From the NCBI RefSeq assembly GCF_000237995.1, contig NC_016605.1, forward strand, positions 806,001-870,000: a stretch of 64,000 bases of DNA. Reading direction: 5' to 3'. Numbering within the stretch: position 1 is the first letter of the stretch; each line of letters opens with the position of its first letter. The notes beneath the pieces were generated by a model, which ran no database searches, was not told the origin of the DNA, and was given only the letters and a program-made list of their open reading frames with translations. This DNA is from Pediococcus claussenii ATCC BAA-344. Lineage in GTDB: Bacteria; Bacillota; Bacilli; Lactobacillales; Lactobacillaceae. Both the position numbers and the translations under genes were made by a program. Of the stretch, positions 1-10,019 are shown in pieces.

Positions 1-803
1 CGGGTGGATATGTTAGTGGAGCAGTTTTATTTGCAGCTAGTCAGATGGGGATTCCAACTTTAATTCATGAACAAAATAGTGTAGTTGGTGTAACCAACAA
101 ATTTCTAAGTCGCTTTGTCACTAAAATTGGAATTTCATTTGATGATGCCAAAAAAGATTTTCCTGAAAAAAAAGTGGTCAGCACTGGTAATCCGCGAGCA
201 ACTCAAGTAACTCAAATTAAGGCAATTGCTTCATGGAAAGAATTTGGTCTTAGTGATGATAAACAAACTGTCTTGATCTTTGGTGGCAGCCGAGGTGCAG
301 AAAAGATTAATCAAACGGTTGTGGAGTCAATTCAAGCTTTGGGTAAACAAGATTACCAAACATTGATCGTCACAGGAAACGTCCATTTTCAAAAGATTAT
401 GGATCAAATCAATGCTGAAGATTTAAAGGGAAATGTTGTAATTAAACCATATATTGATAATATGCCAGAAATTTTAGGTAAATTGTCAGTAATTGTTGGC
501 AGAGCTGGAGCTACCAGCCTCGCTGAAATCACGGCCCTAGGGATTCCATCTATTCTAATTCCAAGTCCGTATGTTACTAATGATCATCAAACCAAAAATG
601 CAATGAGTTTAGTAAACAATGGTGCTGCGGAGATCATTCCTGAAAACGAATTGAATTCTGCAGTTTTAATGGATAAATTAAACAATTTAATGGATGATGA
701 TGCATATCGAGAAAAAATGGCAAAAAGTGCTTTGAATATGGGAGAACCTGACGCTGCTCAAAAAATTTATCAGATTTTGAACTCAATTAAAAAAGGTAGC
801 TGA
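1..803 (+). CDS. murG: MurG, lipid II-forming N-acetylglucosaminyltransferase (5' truncated by window edge)
   Basis: Transfers GlcNAc from UDP-GlcNAc to undecaprenyl-PP-MurNAc-pentapeptide (lipid I) on the cytoplasmic membrane face, giving lipid II. The frame is open from position 3, and the first visible residues GGYVSG are a MurG signature in the N-terminal Rossmann domain. The start lies upstream of the window, so about 266 C-terminal residues of an expected ~360 are visible. The GT28 donor-site motifs are clear: GGSRGAEKIN, and later GRAGATSLAEI followed by IPSPYVTNDHQTKNA. The stop is 2 nt before divIB, which suggests co-transcription in the dcw cluster. Confidence 0.97.
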   Translation, partial: GGYVSGAVLFAASQMGIPTLIHEQNSVVGVTNKFLSRFVTKIGISFDDAKKDFPEKKVVSTGNPRATQVTQIKAIASWKEFGLSDDKQTVLIFGGSRGAEKINQTVVESIQALGKQDYQTLIVTGNVHFQKIMDQINAEDLKGNVVIKPYIDNMPEILGKLSVIVGRAGATSLAEITALGIPSILIPSPYVTNDHQTKNAMSLVNNGAAEIIPENELNSAVLMDKLNNLMDDDAYREKMAKSALNMGEPDAAQKIYQILNSIKKGS

Positions 804-805
804 TC

Positions 806-1822
806 ATGGCAAAAAAGAAAAAGCTTGATGATTTAAGCCCGTGGGCAAAATACCAAAAAGAACATAATCGAAATAGTTTTGGTAAGGTAAAAAGATCCGA
901 AATAAAGAAATCTAATAAGAATAAGAAATATTCTACCAGTCAGATTAACGATCATTTACAAAAATGGTTTGCCAATGTGGTTAATTGGTTCAAAAATATT
1001 CATTTGTTAGAATTCAATGTTATTTCGGTCTCGTTGATCGTGATGATGTCTCTCGTAGTAATTGGTGGAATTTACCTTGCTACACCGTTTAGTAGGGTTC
1101 GAACTGTTTCGGTTGTTGGCAATAAACGCGTTTCTGACAGTGCTATCTTGAAAAAAAGTGGTATAAAGAAAAATCAACTTTTAGTAACGGACTTGTGGAA
1201 TAGAAGCAAAACCGAGTCAAAAATTAAAAAGGGGTTTTCTGATATTGAAAAAGTATCTTTGATAAATGGAAAAAATAATAGGATACAAATTCGAATTACC
1301 GAAAATGCTGTAATGGGTTACGTGGTTAGAAATGGTTTATATTACACTGTTAAGCAAGACGGAACAATGGTGGGAAAACACCAAACACAGCCATCTGGGA
1401 ACTATCCAATTTTCCGTAACTTTAAACAGAATGAAAATTTAAATAAGTTTTTAAGAAAGTACTCAAGTATCCCAAATAGTGTTCAAAATTCCATATCAGA
1501 AGTTGATTTTTCACCTACAAAAACTATTCCGAATAGAATTCAATTGTATATGAATGATGGAAATGAAGTTTACGCGATCATTGATACTTTTGATAAAAAA
1601 ATGAAGTATTATCCTGAAATTTCGGCTTCAATGAAAAATAAGGGAATTATTAATTTTGAAGTAGGGGCTTACTCCTATCCATTTTCAATGAAGGATGAGG
1701 AAAATAATTCTAATGATAGTTCCACTACTACAGTCAAAAAAAAGAATAAAACAAAGGAATCAAAGAGTGCCACCAATAAAAAGGATATTAGTCAAAGTAA
1801 AAGCACTCAAAAATCTTTTTAA
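806..1822 (+). CDS. divIB: DivIB/FtsQ, bitopic cell division protein
   Basis: Divisome protein linking early and late septal proteins. It is 338 aa, with a Lys-rich cytoplasmic tail (about 1-70), one membrane helix (about 71-93), and an extracellular POTRA domain beginning at RVRTVSVVGNKRVSD (about 97-165), followed by the FtsQ beta domain. The C-terminus is a low-complexity Asn/Ser/Lys tail. It starts 2 nt after murG, with a weak upstream GGTAG-like site. Position and architecture make the call firm although the primary sequence is divergent, as is normal in this family. Confidence 0.93.
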   Translation: MAKKKKLDDLSPWAKYQKEHNRNSFGKVKRSEIKKSNKNKKYSTSQINDHLQKWFANVVNWFKNIHLLEFNVISVSLIVMMSLVVIGGIYLATPFSRVRTVSVVGNKRVSDSAILKKSGIKKNQLLVTDLWNRSKTESKIKKGFSDIEKVSLINGKNNRIQIRITENAVMGYVVRNGLYYTVKQDGTMVGKHQTQPSGNYPIFRNFKQNENLNKFLRKYSSIPNSVQNSISEVDFSPTKTIPNRIQLYMNDGNEVYAIIDTFDKKMKYYPEISASMKNKGIINFEVGAYSYPFSMKDEENNSNDSSTTTVKKKNKTKESKSATNKKDISQSKSTQKSF

Positions 1823-1833
1823 AGCAGTAAATA

Positions 1834-1862
1834 TTAATTTTTAAAACGCTTTAAGGTATGAT
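1834..1862 (+). promoter_or_regulatory. possible promoter upstream of ftsA
   Basis: TATGAT at 1857-1862 is a good -10 box. The -35 position 17 bp upstream (TTAATT, 1834-1839) is a poor match. It lies in the 106-bp gap between divIB and ftsA. Inferred by eye only. Confidence 0.35.
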
Positions 1863-1928
1863 AGACTTAGAAATATATGAAAATTTATATAAAATAGTGT
1901 ATATGAACGACTAGGAGGTTCCTTTATT

Positions 1929-3320
1929 ATGGGAAATTCAGGAATTTACGTTGGACTGGATATTGGAACCACCTCAATAAAAGTCATTGTTGCCGAGTAT
2001 GTTAAAGGTCAGATGAATGTTATTGGTGTGGGTAGTGAGCGCTCTGACGGTATGAATCGCGGTGTGATTGTTGATATCGACAAGGCTGCGTTTGCTATTC
2101 GAAAAGCAGTCGAATCTGCAGAGCGGAAAGCCAATATTCAAATTCAAGAAGTTGTGGCGGGAATTCCGGCCAACTTACTTAAAATTGAATCATGTCGTGG
2201 AATGATCGCTATTTCAGACAGTTCTAGGGAAATAAATAACCAGGACGTTATTAACGTATCAAATGCAGCTTCGTTACATAATTTGCCACCTGAGCAAGAA
2301 GTTGTTGATGTTTTACCAGATGAGTTTATCGTCGATGGCTTTGATGGTATTAAGGATCCTCGTGGAATGGTCGGAGTTCGTCTTGAGATGACGGGGTCAT
2401 TACTTACAGGTCCTAAAACAATTATTCATAACTTGAAACGAGCAATTAATCAAGCAGGATTAGATGTCATTGATGTAGTTGTTAACCCGTTAGCACTAGG
2501 TAAGACAATTTTAAATGACGGGGAACAAGATTTTGGAACAATTGTAATGGACTTGGGAGCTGGTCAAACAACAGCTGCTGTTATTCATGATCATTATTTG
2601 AAGTACACGTGTGTGGAACAAGAGGGTGGACAATATATAACAAAGGACATTTCGGTTGTTTTAAATACCTCATTGGAGAACGCAGAAAAAATTAAACGTG
2701 AGTACGGTTATGCTATGTCTTCAGAAGCTAGTCAAGATTCGTTTCCAGTAAACGTTGTTGGGCAGAATGACCCAGTTGCAGTATCTGAAGAGTATTTGAG
2801 TGAGATCATTGAAGCGAGATTGGAACAGACTTTAGATAATGTGAAGGAAAGGTTAGCATCAGTTGGCGCTCTTGAAATGCCAGGTGGAATTGTTATCACC
2901 GGTGGCGGTGCAGCTTTGCCGGGAATTGTCGAATTAGTAGCTGATGTTTTCGGACTGAATACTAAAATATATTCACCAGATCAAATGGGACTCAGGCACC
3001 CTGCGTTCGCTCAAGCATTGTCATTACTTGAATATGAAACTAATTTAAGTGAAGTTGATATTTTGGTAAAGAGCGCTATGGTTTCGACTGCTCGGGTTGT
3101 TCCTGAACAAGAATCAAACTATAGTGATGAACAGCATGAAGGCAGCTCTAATGCTGTAGGTACAACTGGGCGAATTTCACAGTTGTTTTCAAGGGATAGA
3201 TCTAGCAATGACGAAAAGGGAACTACCGCTAAACCTCAGGAAACGTCTGAAACACCAAAACCAAAAAACTCAGATCGAGTAGATGGTTTTAGAAAATGGT
3301 TTAATGACTTCTTTGACTAG
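1929..3320 (+). CDS. ftsA: FtsA, actin-like cell division ATPase
   Basis: Actin-fold protein that tethers FtsZ to the membrane and helps recruit the divisome. It is 463 aa. The N-terminus has the actin/Hsp70 phosphate-1 motif [11 protein letters not shown]; the later motifs VMDLGAGQT and [12 protein letters not shown] are also visible. The C-terminus has a polar linker and ends in an amphipathic helix ([11 protein letters not shown]), the expected membrane-targeting sequence. ATG start with AGGAGG at 1914-1919. ftsZ follows after a short gap, as in nearly all Firmicutes. Confidence 0.97.
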   Translation: MGNSGIYVGLDIGTTSIKVIVAEYVKGQMNVIGVGSERSDGMNRGVIVDIDKAAFAIRKAVESAERKANIQIQEVVAGIPANLLKIESCRGMIAISDSSREINNQDVINVSNAASLHNLPPEQEVVDVLPDEFIVDGFDGIKDPRGMVGVRLEMTGSLLTGPKTIIHNLKRAINQAGLDVIDVVVNPLALGKTILNDGEQDFGTIVMDLGAGQTTAAVIHDHYLKYTCVEQEGGQYITKDISVVLNTSLENAEKIKREYGYAMSSEASQDSFPVNVVGQNDPVAVSEEYLSEIIEARLEQTLDNVKERLASVGALEMPGGIVITGGGAALPGIVELVADVFGLNTKIYSPDQMGLRHPAFAQALSLLEYETNLSEVDILVKSAMVSTARVVPEQESNYSDEQHEGSSNAVGTTGRISQLFSRDRSSNDEKGTTAKPQETSETPKPKNSDRVDGFRKWFNDFFD

Positions 3321-3343
3321 TTAAAATAATGGAGGAAAAATTC

Positions 3344-4648
3344 ATGGAATTTTCAATGGACGAAAATAAAAATACAGGTGCAAATATCAAAGTAATTGGT
3401 GTTGGTGGCGGTGGTGGTAACGCCGTAAACCGTATGATCGCTGAAGGCTTGAAGGGCGTTGAATTTATTGTTGCAAATACTGATGTTCAAGCTTTGCAGG
3501 CATCAAATGCTGACGTTAAAATTCAACTTGGACCTAAACTTACTAAAGGATTAGGCGCAGGTTCAACACCCGAAGTTGGTTCTAAGGCTGCTGACGAGAG
3601 TCAACAAACAATTGCTTCAGCCCTTGAAGGCGCAGATATGGTCTTTGTTACTGCCGGAATGGGTGGTGGAACTGGTACTGGAGCTGCTCCAATGGTGGCT
3701 GCAATTGCTAAGGAACAGGGTGCTTTAACTGTTGGAGTTGTTACACGTCCATTTGGTTTTGAAGGGCCTAAACGTTCACGTTTTGCTGCTGAAGGTGTTG
3801 CAAATCTTAAGGAACATGTTGATACTTTAATTATTATTGCTAATAACCGTTTGTTAGACATCGTTGATAAAAAGACTCCAATGATGGAAGCCTTTAATGA
3901 GGCGGATAATGTTTTACGTCAAGGTGTTCAAGGTATTTCGGATTTAATCACATCACCAGGATATGTTAACTTGGATTTTGCGGATGTCAAGACAGTTATG
4001 GAAAACCAAGGTTCTGCTTTAATGGGAATTGGTTCAGCTTCAGGTGAAAACCGCACTGAAGAAGCTACTAAGAAGGCTATTTCATCGCCATTACTTGAAA
4101 CTTCAATTGATGGTGCTGAACAAGTTCTTCTAAACATTACTGGTGGCCCTGATCTATCATTGTTTGAAGCTCAAGCTGCTTCGCAGATTGTCACAGAAGC
4201 TTCTAATGATGATGTTAATATCATTTTTGGTACTTCGATTGATGAAAGTTTAAAAGACGAAGTTCGTGTTACAGTTATTGCGACGGGAATTGATAAGAAG
4301 AGTAGTCGTGGATCACTTCATCGTCAACCACAACGAACAGTTTTTGATAACCCATCAGGTAGTGGTGTGAATAATCAAAGCAGTAATGGGGAAGCAAGAC
4401 GAGCATCTGGTTCTACTGACAATCTTAATAACAATGTTTCTAGCAACACCACTGCAAAGCCAGAAAGTGACCCTTTCGCTGATTGGAGTTTGCGTCAAAA
4501 TGAATCGTCAAATGTACGCCCCGACGAAAATTCCAATGACTTTGATGGTGTAGAAAAGAAAGAATTTAATGCGTTTAATGACGGCTCTGACAAGAGTTCG
4601 GATGATGTAGTTGATACTCCTCCATTTTTTAAACGCCGTGGAAAATAA
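3344..4648 (+). CDS. ftsZ: FtsZ, tubulin-like GTPase of the division ring
   Basis: Polymerises into the Z ring at midcell and organises septal wall synthesis. The tubulin signature GGGTGTG is at about residues 106-112, the N-terminal nucleotide loop is [11 protein letters not shown], and the C-terminal peptide DTPPFFKRR, which binds FtsA and other partners, is intact after a Ser/Asn-rich linker. An ATG at 3329 is in frame, but it overlaps the Shine-Dalgarno GGAGGA (3331-3336). That site is well placed for the ATG at 3344, which I take as the start (434 aa). Confidence 0.97.
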   Translation: MEFSMDENKNTGANIKVIGVGGGGGNAVNRMIAEGLKGVEFIVANTDVQALQASNADVKIQLGPKLTKGLGAGSTPEVGSKAADESQQTIASALEGADMVFVTAGMGGGTGTGAAPMVAAIAKEQGALTVGVVTRPFGFEGPKRSRFAAEGVANLKEHVDTLIIIANNRLLDIVDKKTPMMEAFNEADNVLRQGVQGISDLITSPGYVNLDFADVKTVMENQGSALMGIGSASGENRTEEATKKAISSPLLETSIDGAEQVLLNITGGPDLSLFEAQAASQIVTEASNDDVNIIFGTSIDESLKDEVRVTVIATGIDKKSSRGSLHRQPQRTVFDNPSGSGVNNQSSNGEARRASGSTDNLNNNVSSNTTAKPESDPFADWSLRQNESSNVRPDENSNDFDGVEKKEFNAFNDGSDKSSDDVVDTPPFFKRRGK

Positions 4649-4653
4649 TAAGC

Positions 4654-4732
4654 AAGTGTGATCTAACACTTTGAGGGCTGGAAATGCAGTAATTGTGTTT
4701 CTCAGCTCTCTTTATTCTAAATGCAAAGAGAG
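4654..4732 (+). promoter_or_regulatory. two hairpins in the ftsZ-ylmG gap, the second covering the ribosome site
   Basis: The gap holds AAGTGT (4654-4659)/ACACTT (4666-4671) and CTCTCTTT (4706-4713)/AAAGAGAG (4725-4732). The right arm of the second hairpin is the only purine-rich Shine-Dalgarno-like stretch before the ylmG ATG at 4740. Folding could therefore reduce its translation. The pairing is seen directly; the regulatory role is inferred. Confidence 0.45.
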
Positions 4733-4739
4733 AATAATA

Positions 4740-5012
4740 ATGATTTTTGTTCAGTTTTTTAGTTTATTACAGGTTGTAATTCAAATCTACATGCTTTTGA
4801 TTTTTGTATGGGTTTTGATGTCATGGCTTCCTGGTGCAAGACAATCAGCTTTGGGTCGTTTTATTGACCGAATTTGTGAGCCATATATGAGATGGTTCAG
4901 ATTTATCCCTCCTTTTTTTGGAATTGATTTTTCACCAGTAATTGCACTTTTTGTACTGGATCTTGTAATGCAAGGTATTCAGTACATCAGCATTCTTTTG
5001 TTTGGTATGTAA
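4740..5012 (+). CDS. ylmG: YlmG/YggT family membrane protein
   Basis: Small YGGT-family membrane protein (90 aa) found next to ftsZ, sepF and divIVA in Firmicutes. Its precise role is unclear, but it is linked to division and envelope integrity. Two hydrophobic helices are visible (about 5-28 and 62-88) with the family pattern LMSWLPGARQS and a following FIDRICEPYMRWFR. A TTG at 4671 is in frame, but it has no ribosome site and its extra residues are not family-like, so I prefer ATG at 4740. sepF, usually just upstream, is absent. Confidence 0.85.
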   Translation: MIFVQFFSLLQVVIQIYMLLIFVWVLMSWLPGARQSALGRFIDRICEPYMRWFRFIPPFFGIDFSPVIALFVLDLVMQGIQYISILLFGM

Positions 5013-5014
5013 TT

Positions 5015-5803
5015 ATGGATAATAATGTTACACAGCATTTTCGTGCTGATGAGGAACCGTTTTTGGCAGATGCGGGGAGATGGATTCAAGAAGTGTTCGA
5101 TCAAAATCGACCGGTTTTAACAAACTTTTTAAATCCAAGGGAACAATATATTTTACAAACTTTGGTAAACCGCGTAGATGATATTCGTGTGGAATTTGAT
5201 GGAGGCTTTTCTAATTCAGAATTAAAACGAGGACTCGTTTTTCCAGATTATTTCCAACCTATTGAAGCAGATTTTAATTTGTCGATTCTAATGATTGATT
5301 ATCCAACTAAATTTGCGGAGCTAGAGCATCGCCAAATTCTTGGAACGTTCGCTAATTTGGGAATTGAACGAAATACTTTTGGAGATATTATTTCTGAAGG
5401 TGAGACTTGGCAGATTATTGTTAACCGAGAACTTAGCAATTTCTTTTTGAATGAAGTAACTCGAATTGGTAAAATTAAAGTACAGTTGAAAGAATTGGAA
5501 ATGACAAATATCATTCAACCATCAGAAGACTGGGAGGAGACTGACACAACAGTTAAGTCACTACGACTGGACTTGGTTATTTCTAATGTTTTTAATGTTT
5601 CTAGGCAACGTGCAAAGGCGTTAATTGAGCATAAACGTGTTAGGGTGAACTGGAGCATTGTTGAAAAACCGGACTTTGAATTGCAGTTAAATGACATGAT
5701 TTCAGTTCGGCAGTTTGGCCGAATTCGCGTTGAAGAATTGAATGGTGAGACAAAAAAAGGTAAGCTACGTTTAACAATTAAGTTTATCAAAAACAATGGT
5801 TAG
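5015..5803 (+). CDS. ylmH: YlmH, S4-domain RNA-binding protein
   Basis: A 262-aa protein with an N-terminal YlmH-type domain and a C-terminal S4 RNA-binding domain (about 180-255, containing RLDLVISNVFNVSRQRAKAL and HKRVRVNW). YlmH proteins bind ribosomal RNA or ribosomal particles, and in Bacillus have been linked to ribosome-associated quality control. That link is from family knowledge only. It starts 2 nt after ylmG and is followed 11 nt later by divIVA, so it is in one operon with them. Confidence 0.9.
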   Translation: MDNNVTQHFRADEEPFLADAGRWIQEVFDQNRPVLTNFLNPREQYILQTLVNRVDDIRVEFDGGFSNSELKRGLVFPDYFQPIEADFNLSILMIDYPTKFAELEHRQILGTFANLGIERNTFGDIISEGETWQIIVNRELSNFFLNEVTRIGKIKVQLKELEMTNIIQPSEDWEETDTTVKSLRLDLVISNVFNVSRQRAKALIEHKRVRVNWSIVEKPDFELQLNDMISVRQFGRIRVEELNGETKKGKLRLTIKFIKNNG

Positions 5804-5814
5804 GAGACTTTAAG

Positions 5815-6612
5815 ATGGCAATTGAACCAAAAGATATTCAAGAGAAAAACTTTTCAACGAAAATGAGGGGCTACAACCCTGTTGAAGTTGATAGTTTCTT
5901 AGATGATATTGCATTTGAACATCGCCGAATGCAGGATGAAATCGATAGTTTGAATCGTCAATTGAAGGATGCTAAGGGACAAATTGAGTATTTCGATGAA
6001 ATGAAAGACTCCCTAAATAAATCAATTATGGTCGCTCAAGAGGCTGCAGATAAGGTAAAGATTAGTTCAAAACGTGAAGCAGAATTTACAACAAAGGAAG
6101 CTCAAAAGGAAGCTTCTACGGTTGTTGATGAAGCCCACAAACAAGCTGAAGAATACATTGGTGAAGCAGCAGGGCGTGCTCAAAAGATGGTGGTTGCAAC
6201 CGAAGATTTAAAGAATCAAGCTCGTAGTTTTAGGCAAAAGCTTGAGGTGATGGTTGAGGCACAGCTACAGATGATTAAGGGTAAGGACTGGGAGAATTTA
6301 CTTAACTCCGATGAACTTCTTACAATTGGTGAAATAAAAGATGCTATGAAACGAAATGGTTATCTTGACAACCCTAAATTGGAGAGTGTAAACTCAGGAG
6401 AGTTGAAAGATGTTTCTGCCGATACACCAGCGCTTCCAGTTGAGTCAGAAAGCAAGGAAAGTGATGACCCAATTAAGAATGAAGAGTCCAGTACCAGCAA
6501 TACATCAAATGAGCCTAAGACTGTAGTTGTCTTCCCAGAAGAACAAACTAAGAAAACTGGTTTGGAGACTGATCAAGGCTTCCATATTAGTTCTGAAGAT
6601 GAAAAAAAATAA
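5815..6612 (+). CDS. divIVA: DivIVA, curvature-sensing polar/septal scaffold
   Basis: Coiled-coil protein that binds negatively curved membrane at septa and poles and recruits division or wall factors. It is 265 aa. The N-terminal lipid-binding domain has the family motif KMRGYNPVEVDSFLDD. A long coiled coil follows (about 35-165), then an acidic, Ser-rich tail. ATG with GGAGAC upstream. It is last in the division cluster before the ileS T-box. Confidence 0.95.
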   Translation: MAIEPKDIQEKNFSTKMRGYNPVEVDSFLDDIAFEHRRMQDEIDSLNRQLKDAKGQIEYFDEMKDSLNKSIMVAQEAADKVKISSKREAEFTTKEAQKEASTVVDEAHKQAEEYIGEAAGRAQKMVVATEDLKNQARSFRQKLEVMVEAQLQMIKGKDWENLLNSDELLTIGEIKDAMKRNGYLDNPKLESVNSGELKDVSADTPALPVESESKESDDPIKNEESSTSNTSNEPKTVVVFPEEQTKKTGLETDQGFHISSEDEKK

Positions 6613-6825
6613 GTCAAAGATAAAGATGAAATAGCGCGGTAGATAATTATTAGCGAGTCAATGATGGTGAAAGATTGGCATTATTAGCGATATTTAGATC
6701 ACTTTTGAGACTAACGATTAATGCTCGGTACCGCATTTCAAGCGAAAGATGCTGTAGATTGCATCTTTAATTTGGGTGGTACCGCGAAAGACTTCGTCCC
6801 TTGTTGGATGAAGTCTTTTTTATAT
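6613..6825 (+). promoter_or_regulatory. T-box leader controlling ileS (isoleucine)
   Basis: The invariant T-box core GGGTGGTACCGCG is at 6774-6786, directly followed by a terminator stem. Stem I spans about 6640-6715. An ATC triplet at 6698-6700 followed by A is in the expected specifier position and would pair with tRNA-Ile. Uncharged tRNA-Ile should favour the antiterminator and ileS transcription. The left boundary is uncertain because no clear promoter was found between divIVA and the leader. Confidence 0.92.
6788..6822 (+). terminator. T-box regulated terminator
   Basis: AAGACTTCGTCC pairs with GGATGAAGTCTT (one G-U), followed by a T run at 6815-6820. This is the terminator form that competes with the T-box antiterminator. 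Confidence 0.88.
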
Positions 6826-6846
6826 AAAAAGATAGGAGAACATAGA

Positions 6847-9636
6847 ATGAGAGTAAAAGACACGTTAAATCTTGGTAAAACAAAGTTTAAAATGCGAGGT
6901 AATCTTCCAGTTAATGAAAAGAAACGTGAAGATATTTGGTTTGAAAATAAAATTTATGAGAAACGTCAAAAATTAAATGAAGGAAAGCCTTCTTTTGTAC
7001 TTCATGATGGGCCACCATATGCAAACGGAAATATTCATATGGGACACGCAATGAACAAGATTTCAAAGGATATTATTGTTCGGTATAAATCAATGAACGG
7101 TTTTCGTTCGCCATATGTACCAGGATGGGATACCCATGGTCTACCAATTGAACAGCAATTGGCTAAAGATGGTTATGATCGAAAAAAAATGTCCACTTCT
7201 GAGTTTAGAAAGCTTTGCCGAGAATACGCTTTAAAGCAAGTTGATAAACAACGTGAAGATTTTAAGCGTCTTGGCATTTCTGCAGAATGGGACAATCCAT
7301 ATTTGACATTAATGCCAGAATTTGAAGCCGAAGAAATCAAAACATTTGGAAAAATGGCTGAACAAGGATTGATTTATCGGGGGAAAAAGCCAGTATTTTG
7401 GTCATGGTCTTCAGAATCAGCAATGGCTGAAGCCGAGGTTGAATATCATGATGTTACTTCGCCTTCCGCCTTCTATGCTGAAAAAGTTATTGATGGTAAG
7501 GATGTTCTTGATAATGATACTTATGTTGTCGTTTGGACAACAACACCATGGACTATTCCTGCTTCCGAGGGTGTAACAATTGACGCCAACTTTGACTATG
7601 CCGTTGTTCAACCTGAAGGTGAAAGCCGAAAATTTGTCGTAGCAAACGAATTGCTTTCATCAGTTAGCGAAAAGTTTGGTTGGACGAATGTGAAAACAAT
7701 TAAGTTAGTAAAAGGGAGTGAATTGGACCGTATTTTAGTCCAACATCCTTTTATTGAAGACAGAAAACTAGTTGTTATGTTGGGCAACTTTGTGACTCTT
7801 GATGCCGGTACGGGGCTCGTTCATACCGCACCTGGTTTTGGCGAGGATGATTTTTGGGTAAGTAAAGAATACGGACTTGATATTGTAGTTCCTGTTGATG
7901 ATAAAGGTGTGATGACCGCTGAGGCTGGATCAGATTTTGAAGGTGTATTTTATGAAGACGCTAACCAGATTGCCTTGGATAAATTAAAAGATCTTAATTT
8001 ATTATTGCTTGAAATGCCTTACGAACATAGTTACCCATTTGACTGGAGAACTAAGAAACCGGTTATTTTCCGTGCAACACCTCAGTGGTTTGCATCTGTT
8101 GATAAAATCCGTGATAGTATCCTTGATGCAATCACGGATGTTAAGTTCAAGCCAGATTGGGGTCAAAAACGTCTCCATAATATGATTCGCGATCGTGGTG
8201 ATTGGGTAATTTCGAGACAACGTGTTTGGGGTGTGCCACTTCCAATCTTTTATGGTGAAGATGGTGAAGCAATTATTACCAAGGAAACGACAGACCATGT
8301 AGCAAAATTGTTTGGTCAGTTTGGGTCAGACGTGTGGTTTGAACGAGAAGCAAAAGATCTATTACCAGACGGATTTACGAGTGAGCATTCACCAAATGGG
8401 ATCTTTACTAAAGAAAATGATATTATGGATGTTTGGTTCGATTCTGGCTCATCACATCAAGGCGTTTTAGCACATCGTGATTATTTAACTTATCCATCAG
8501 ATTTAGTGCTTGAAGGATCTGATCAGTATCGTGGATGGTTTAACTCAAGTTTGATTACTAGTGTGGCTGTTTCTGGTAAGGCACCTTATAAATCTGTTAT
8601 TTCACAAGGATTTACTCTTGATGGTAAAGGCCATAAGATGAGTAAGTCTCTTGGAAATACAATCGTTCCAGAAGAGATCATTCAAAAGATGGGGGCAGAG
8701 ATCATCCGTCTTTGGGTACTTTCTATTGATTCATCTTCAGATGTACGTGTATCTCAAGAAAATTTTGTAAAGATTTCCGATTCTTATAAAAAAATTCGAA
8801 ATACTATTCGTTATTTACTAGCAAATACCAGTGATTTTGATCCTAAAGAAGATCGGGTTGCAGTTTCAGAATTAAATACCGAAGATAAATACATGCTTAA
8901 TAGGTTTAATCAAGTAATTGGCGAGCTAAATCAATCATATGAAGCTTATGATTTTATCAATGTGTTTAAGACACTAATGAACTTTATGATTAACGATTTA
9001 TCAGCATTTTATCTTGATTTTGCTAAAGATGTTGTTTATATTGAGCCAGCTAAAAGTTTAAAGCGTCGTTCAATGCAAACTGTTTTCTACGATATTTTAG
9101 TTGGATTAACTAAGTGGATGACACCAGTTCTGCCACATACAACTGAGGAAATTTGGGAATATCTAAAAGAACCAGAAGAATTTGTTCAACTGGCTGATTT
9201 GGATGCTCCTCAAGATGTTGATGAAACACTACTTAAAAAATGGAATAAAGTTCGTGACATTCGCTCCGATGTTATGAAGTCATTGGAAGAAGCTCGTGAT
9301 CGTAAATTAATTGGTAAATCAATGGAAGCGCAACTTGATTTATACCTAAGTGATGAAAACATGAACCTTGTGAAAGAACTTGGTGTGGACCTACGATTAA
9401 TTTTGATTGTGTCCCAAATTAACCTACACAGTTTAGAAGAAGCTAACGAATCCTCAGATAAATATGATGGGGTATCAGTATTAGTTCAGGCTGCGGCTGG
9501 AAAAGTTTGTGATCGCTGTCGAATGACTAAGACAGATGTTGGGGAAGATAAAAACTTTGAAAATCTTTGTGCAAGTTGTGCAAAGATTGTGAGTGATAAT
9601 TTTCCAGAAGCAATTGAAAATGGTTTTGAGAATTAA
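6847..9636 (+). CDS. ileS: IleS, isoleucyl-tRNA synthetase
   Basis: Class I synthetase charging tRNA-Ile, 929 aa. The HIGH-type motif HMGH is at residues 64-67 and KMSKS at 597-601. The CP1 editing domain lies between them (for example [16 protein letters not shown]). A C-terminal zinc finger starts at C888 (CDRC ... CASC). A longer in-frame reading from 6721 would run through the T-box terminator, so the start is ATG 6847, preceded by AGGAG. It is the single gene behind the T-box and ends at a terminator. Confidence 0.97.
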   Translation: MRVKDTLNLGKTKFKMRGNLPVNEKKREDIWFENKIYEKRQKLNEGKPSFVLHDGPPYANGNIHMGHAMNKISKDIIVRYKSMNGFRSPYVPGWDTHGLPIEQQLAKDGYDRKKMSTSEFRKLCREYALKQVDKQREDFKRLGISAEWDNPYLTLMPEFEAEEIKTFGKMAEQGLIYRGKKPVFWSWSSESAMAEAEVEYHDVTSPSAFYAEKVIDGKDVLDNDTYVVVWTTTPWTIPASEGVTIDANFDYAVVQPEGESRKFVVANELLSSVSEKFGWTNVKTIKLVKGSELDRILVQHPFIEDRKLVVMLGNFVTLDAGTGLVHTAPGFGEDDFWVSKEYGLDIVVPVDDKGVMTAEAGSDFEGVFYEDANQIALDKLKDLNLLLLEMPYEHSYPFDWRTKKPVIFRATPQWFASVDKIRDSILDAITDVKFKPDWGQKRLHNMIRDRGDWVISRQRVWGVPLPIFYGEDGEAIITKETTDHVAKLFGQFGSDVWFEREAKDLLPDGFTSEHSPNGIFTKENDIMDVWFDSGSSHQGVLAHRDYLTYPSDLVLEGSDQYRGWFNSSLITSVAVSGKAPYKSVISQGFTLDGKGHKMSKSLGNTIVPEEIIQKMGAEIIRLWVLSIDSSSDVRVSQENFVKISDSYKKIRNTIRYLLANTSDFDPKEDRVAVSELNTEDKYMLNRFNQVIGELNQSYEAYDFINVFKTLMNFMINDLSAFYLDFAKDVVYIEPAKSLKRRSMQTVFYDILVGLTKWMTPVLPHTTEEIWEYLKEPEEFVQLADLDAPQDVDETLLKKWNKVRDIRSDVMKSLEEARDRKLIGKSMEAQLDLYLSDENMNLVKELGVDLRLILIVSQINLHSLEEANESSDKYDGVSVLVQAAAGKVCDRCRMTKTDVGEDKNFENLCASCAKIVSDNFPEAIENGFEN

Positions 9637-9639
9637 AAT

Positions 9640-9692
9640 TAGCAAAGCTTTTTGGGCTTGGATTGTTGTCCATGCTTAAAAAGCTTTTTATT
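9640..9692 (+). terminator. terminator after ileS
   Basis: Long inverted repeat with outer arms AAAGCTTTTT and AAAAAGCTTT and inner TTGGA/TCCA pairing, ending in a T run. It separates ileS from the cold-shock-like gene. Confidence 0.8.
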
Positions 9693-9724
9693 ATGTATAA
9701 AATTAAAATAGTTTAGCAAAACGT

Positions 9725-9791
9725 TTGTCTGTTTTCGGGGTCATGAGTTTACTTATTCTGCTAAGACCTTTAAAATGTTAATTAGTAAACT
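9725..9791 (+). promoter_or_regulatory. possible promoter and inverted repeat before the cold-shock-like gene
   Basis: TTGTCT (9725-9730) and TTTACT (9748-9753) are spaced by 17 bp. A perfect inverted repeat AGTTTACT (9746-9753)/AGTAAACT (9784-9791) overlaps that -10 and ends 2 nt before the Shine-Dalgarno at 9794-9800. It could be an operator or, if transcription starts upstream, an mRNA hairpin. Inference only. Confidence 0.35.
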
Positions 9792-9806
9792 TTTGGAGGA
9801 ATTCGC

Positions 9807-10019
9807 GTGGAAAATGGTGTAGTTGATACTTTTGATAAAGCAAAGGGCTTTGGTTTTATTAAATTAGAGGATGGTAAGCGAGCTTTCGTGCATTATTCAG
9901 TTATTAAAACGGACGATGATTCATTTAAAACGCTTGAGGCTGGGGAGCAGGTTCAGATTTTGTCAGCACCCGGTGTTGATGGGCTTGTAGCTCTAGAAGT
10001 CATAAGAGGTGACAAGTAA
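9807..10019 (+). CDS. cold-shock-domain protein
   Basis: A 70-aa single-domain CSD protein of the nucleic-acid-binding OB fold. RNP1 is present as KGFGFIK and RNP2 as AFVHYS. It is more divergent than typical CspA/B, with an acidic middle and a C-terminal ALEVIRGDK. GTG start with GGAGGA at 9795-9800. The stop overlaps the ATG of the Nudix gene (TAATG), so the two are translationally coupled. It may bind RNA as a chaperone; no specific role can be assigned. Confidence 0.85.
   Translation: MENGVVDTFDKAKGFGFIKLEDGKRAFVHYSVIKTDDDSFKTLEAGEQVQILSAPGVDGLVALEVIRGDK

Noticed and set aside
3601-3861. Long antisense frame over ftsZ
   Set aside because: Shadow of the strongly codon-biased ftsZ frame with no ribosome site.
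6721-6846. N-terminal extension of IleS from an upstream ATG
   Set aside because: The extra codons translate the T-box core and terminator; the normal IleS start is at 6847.
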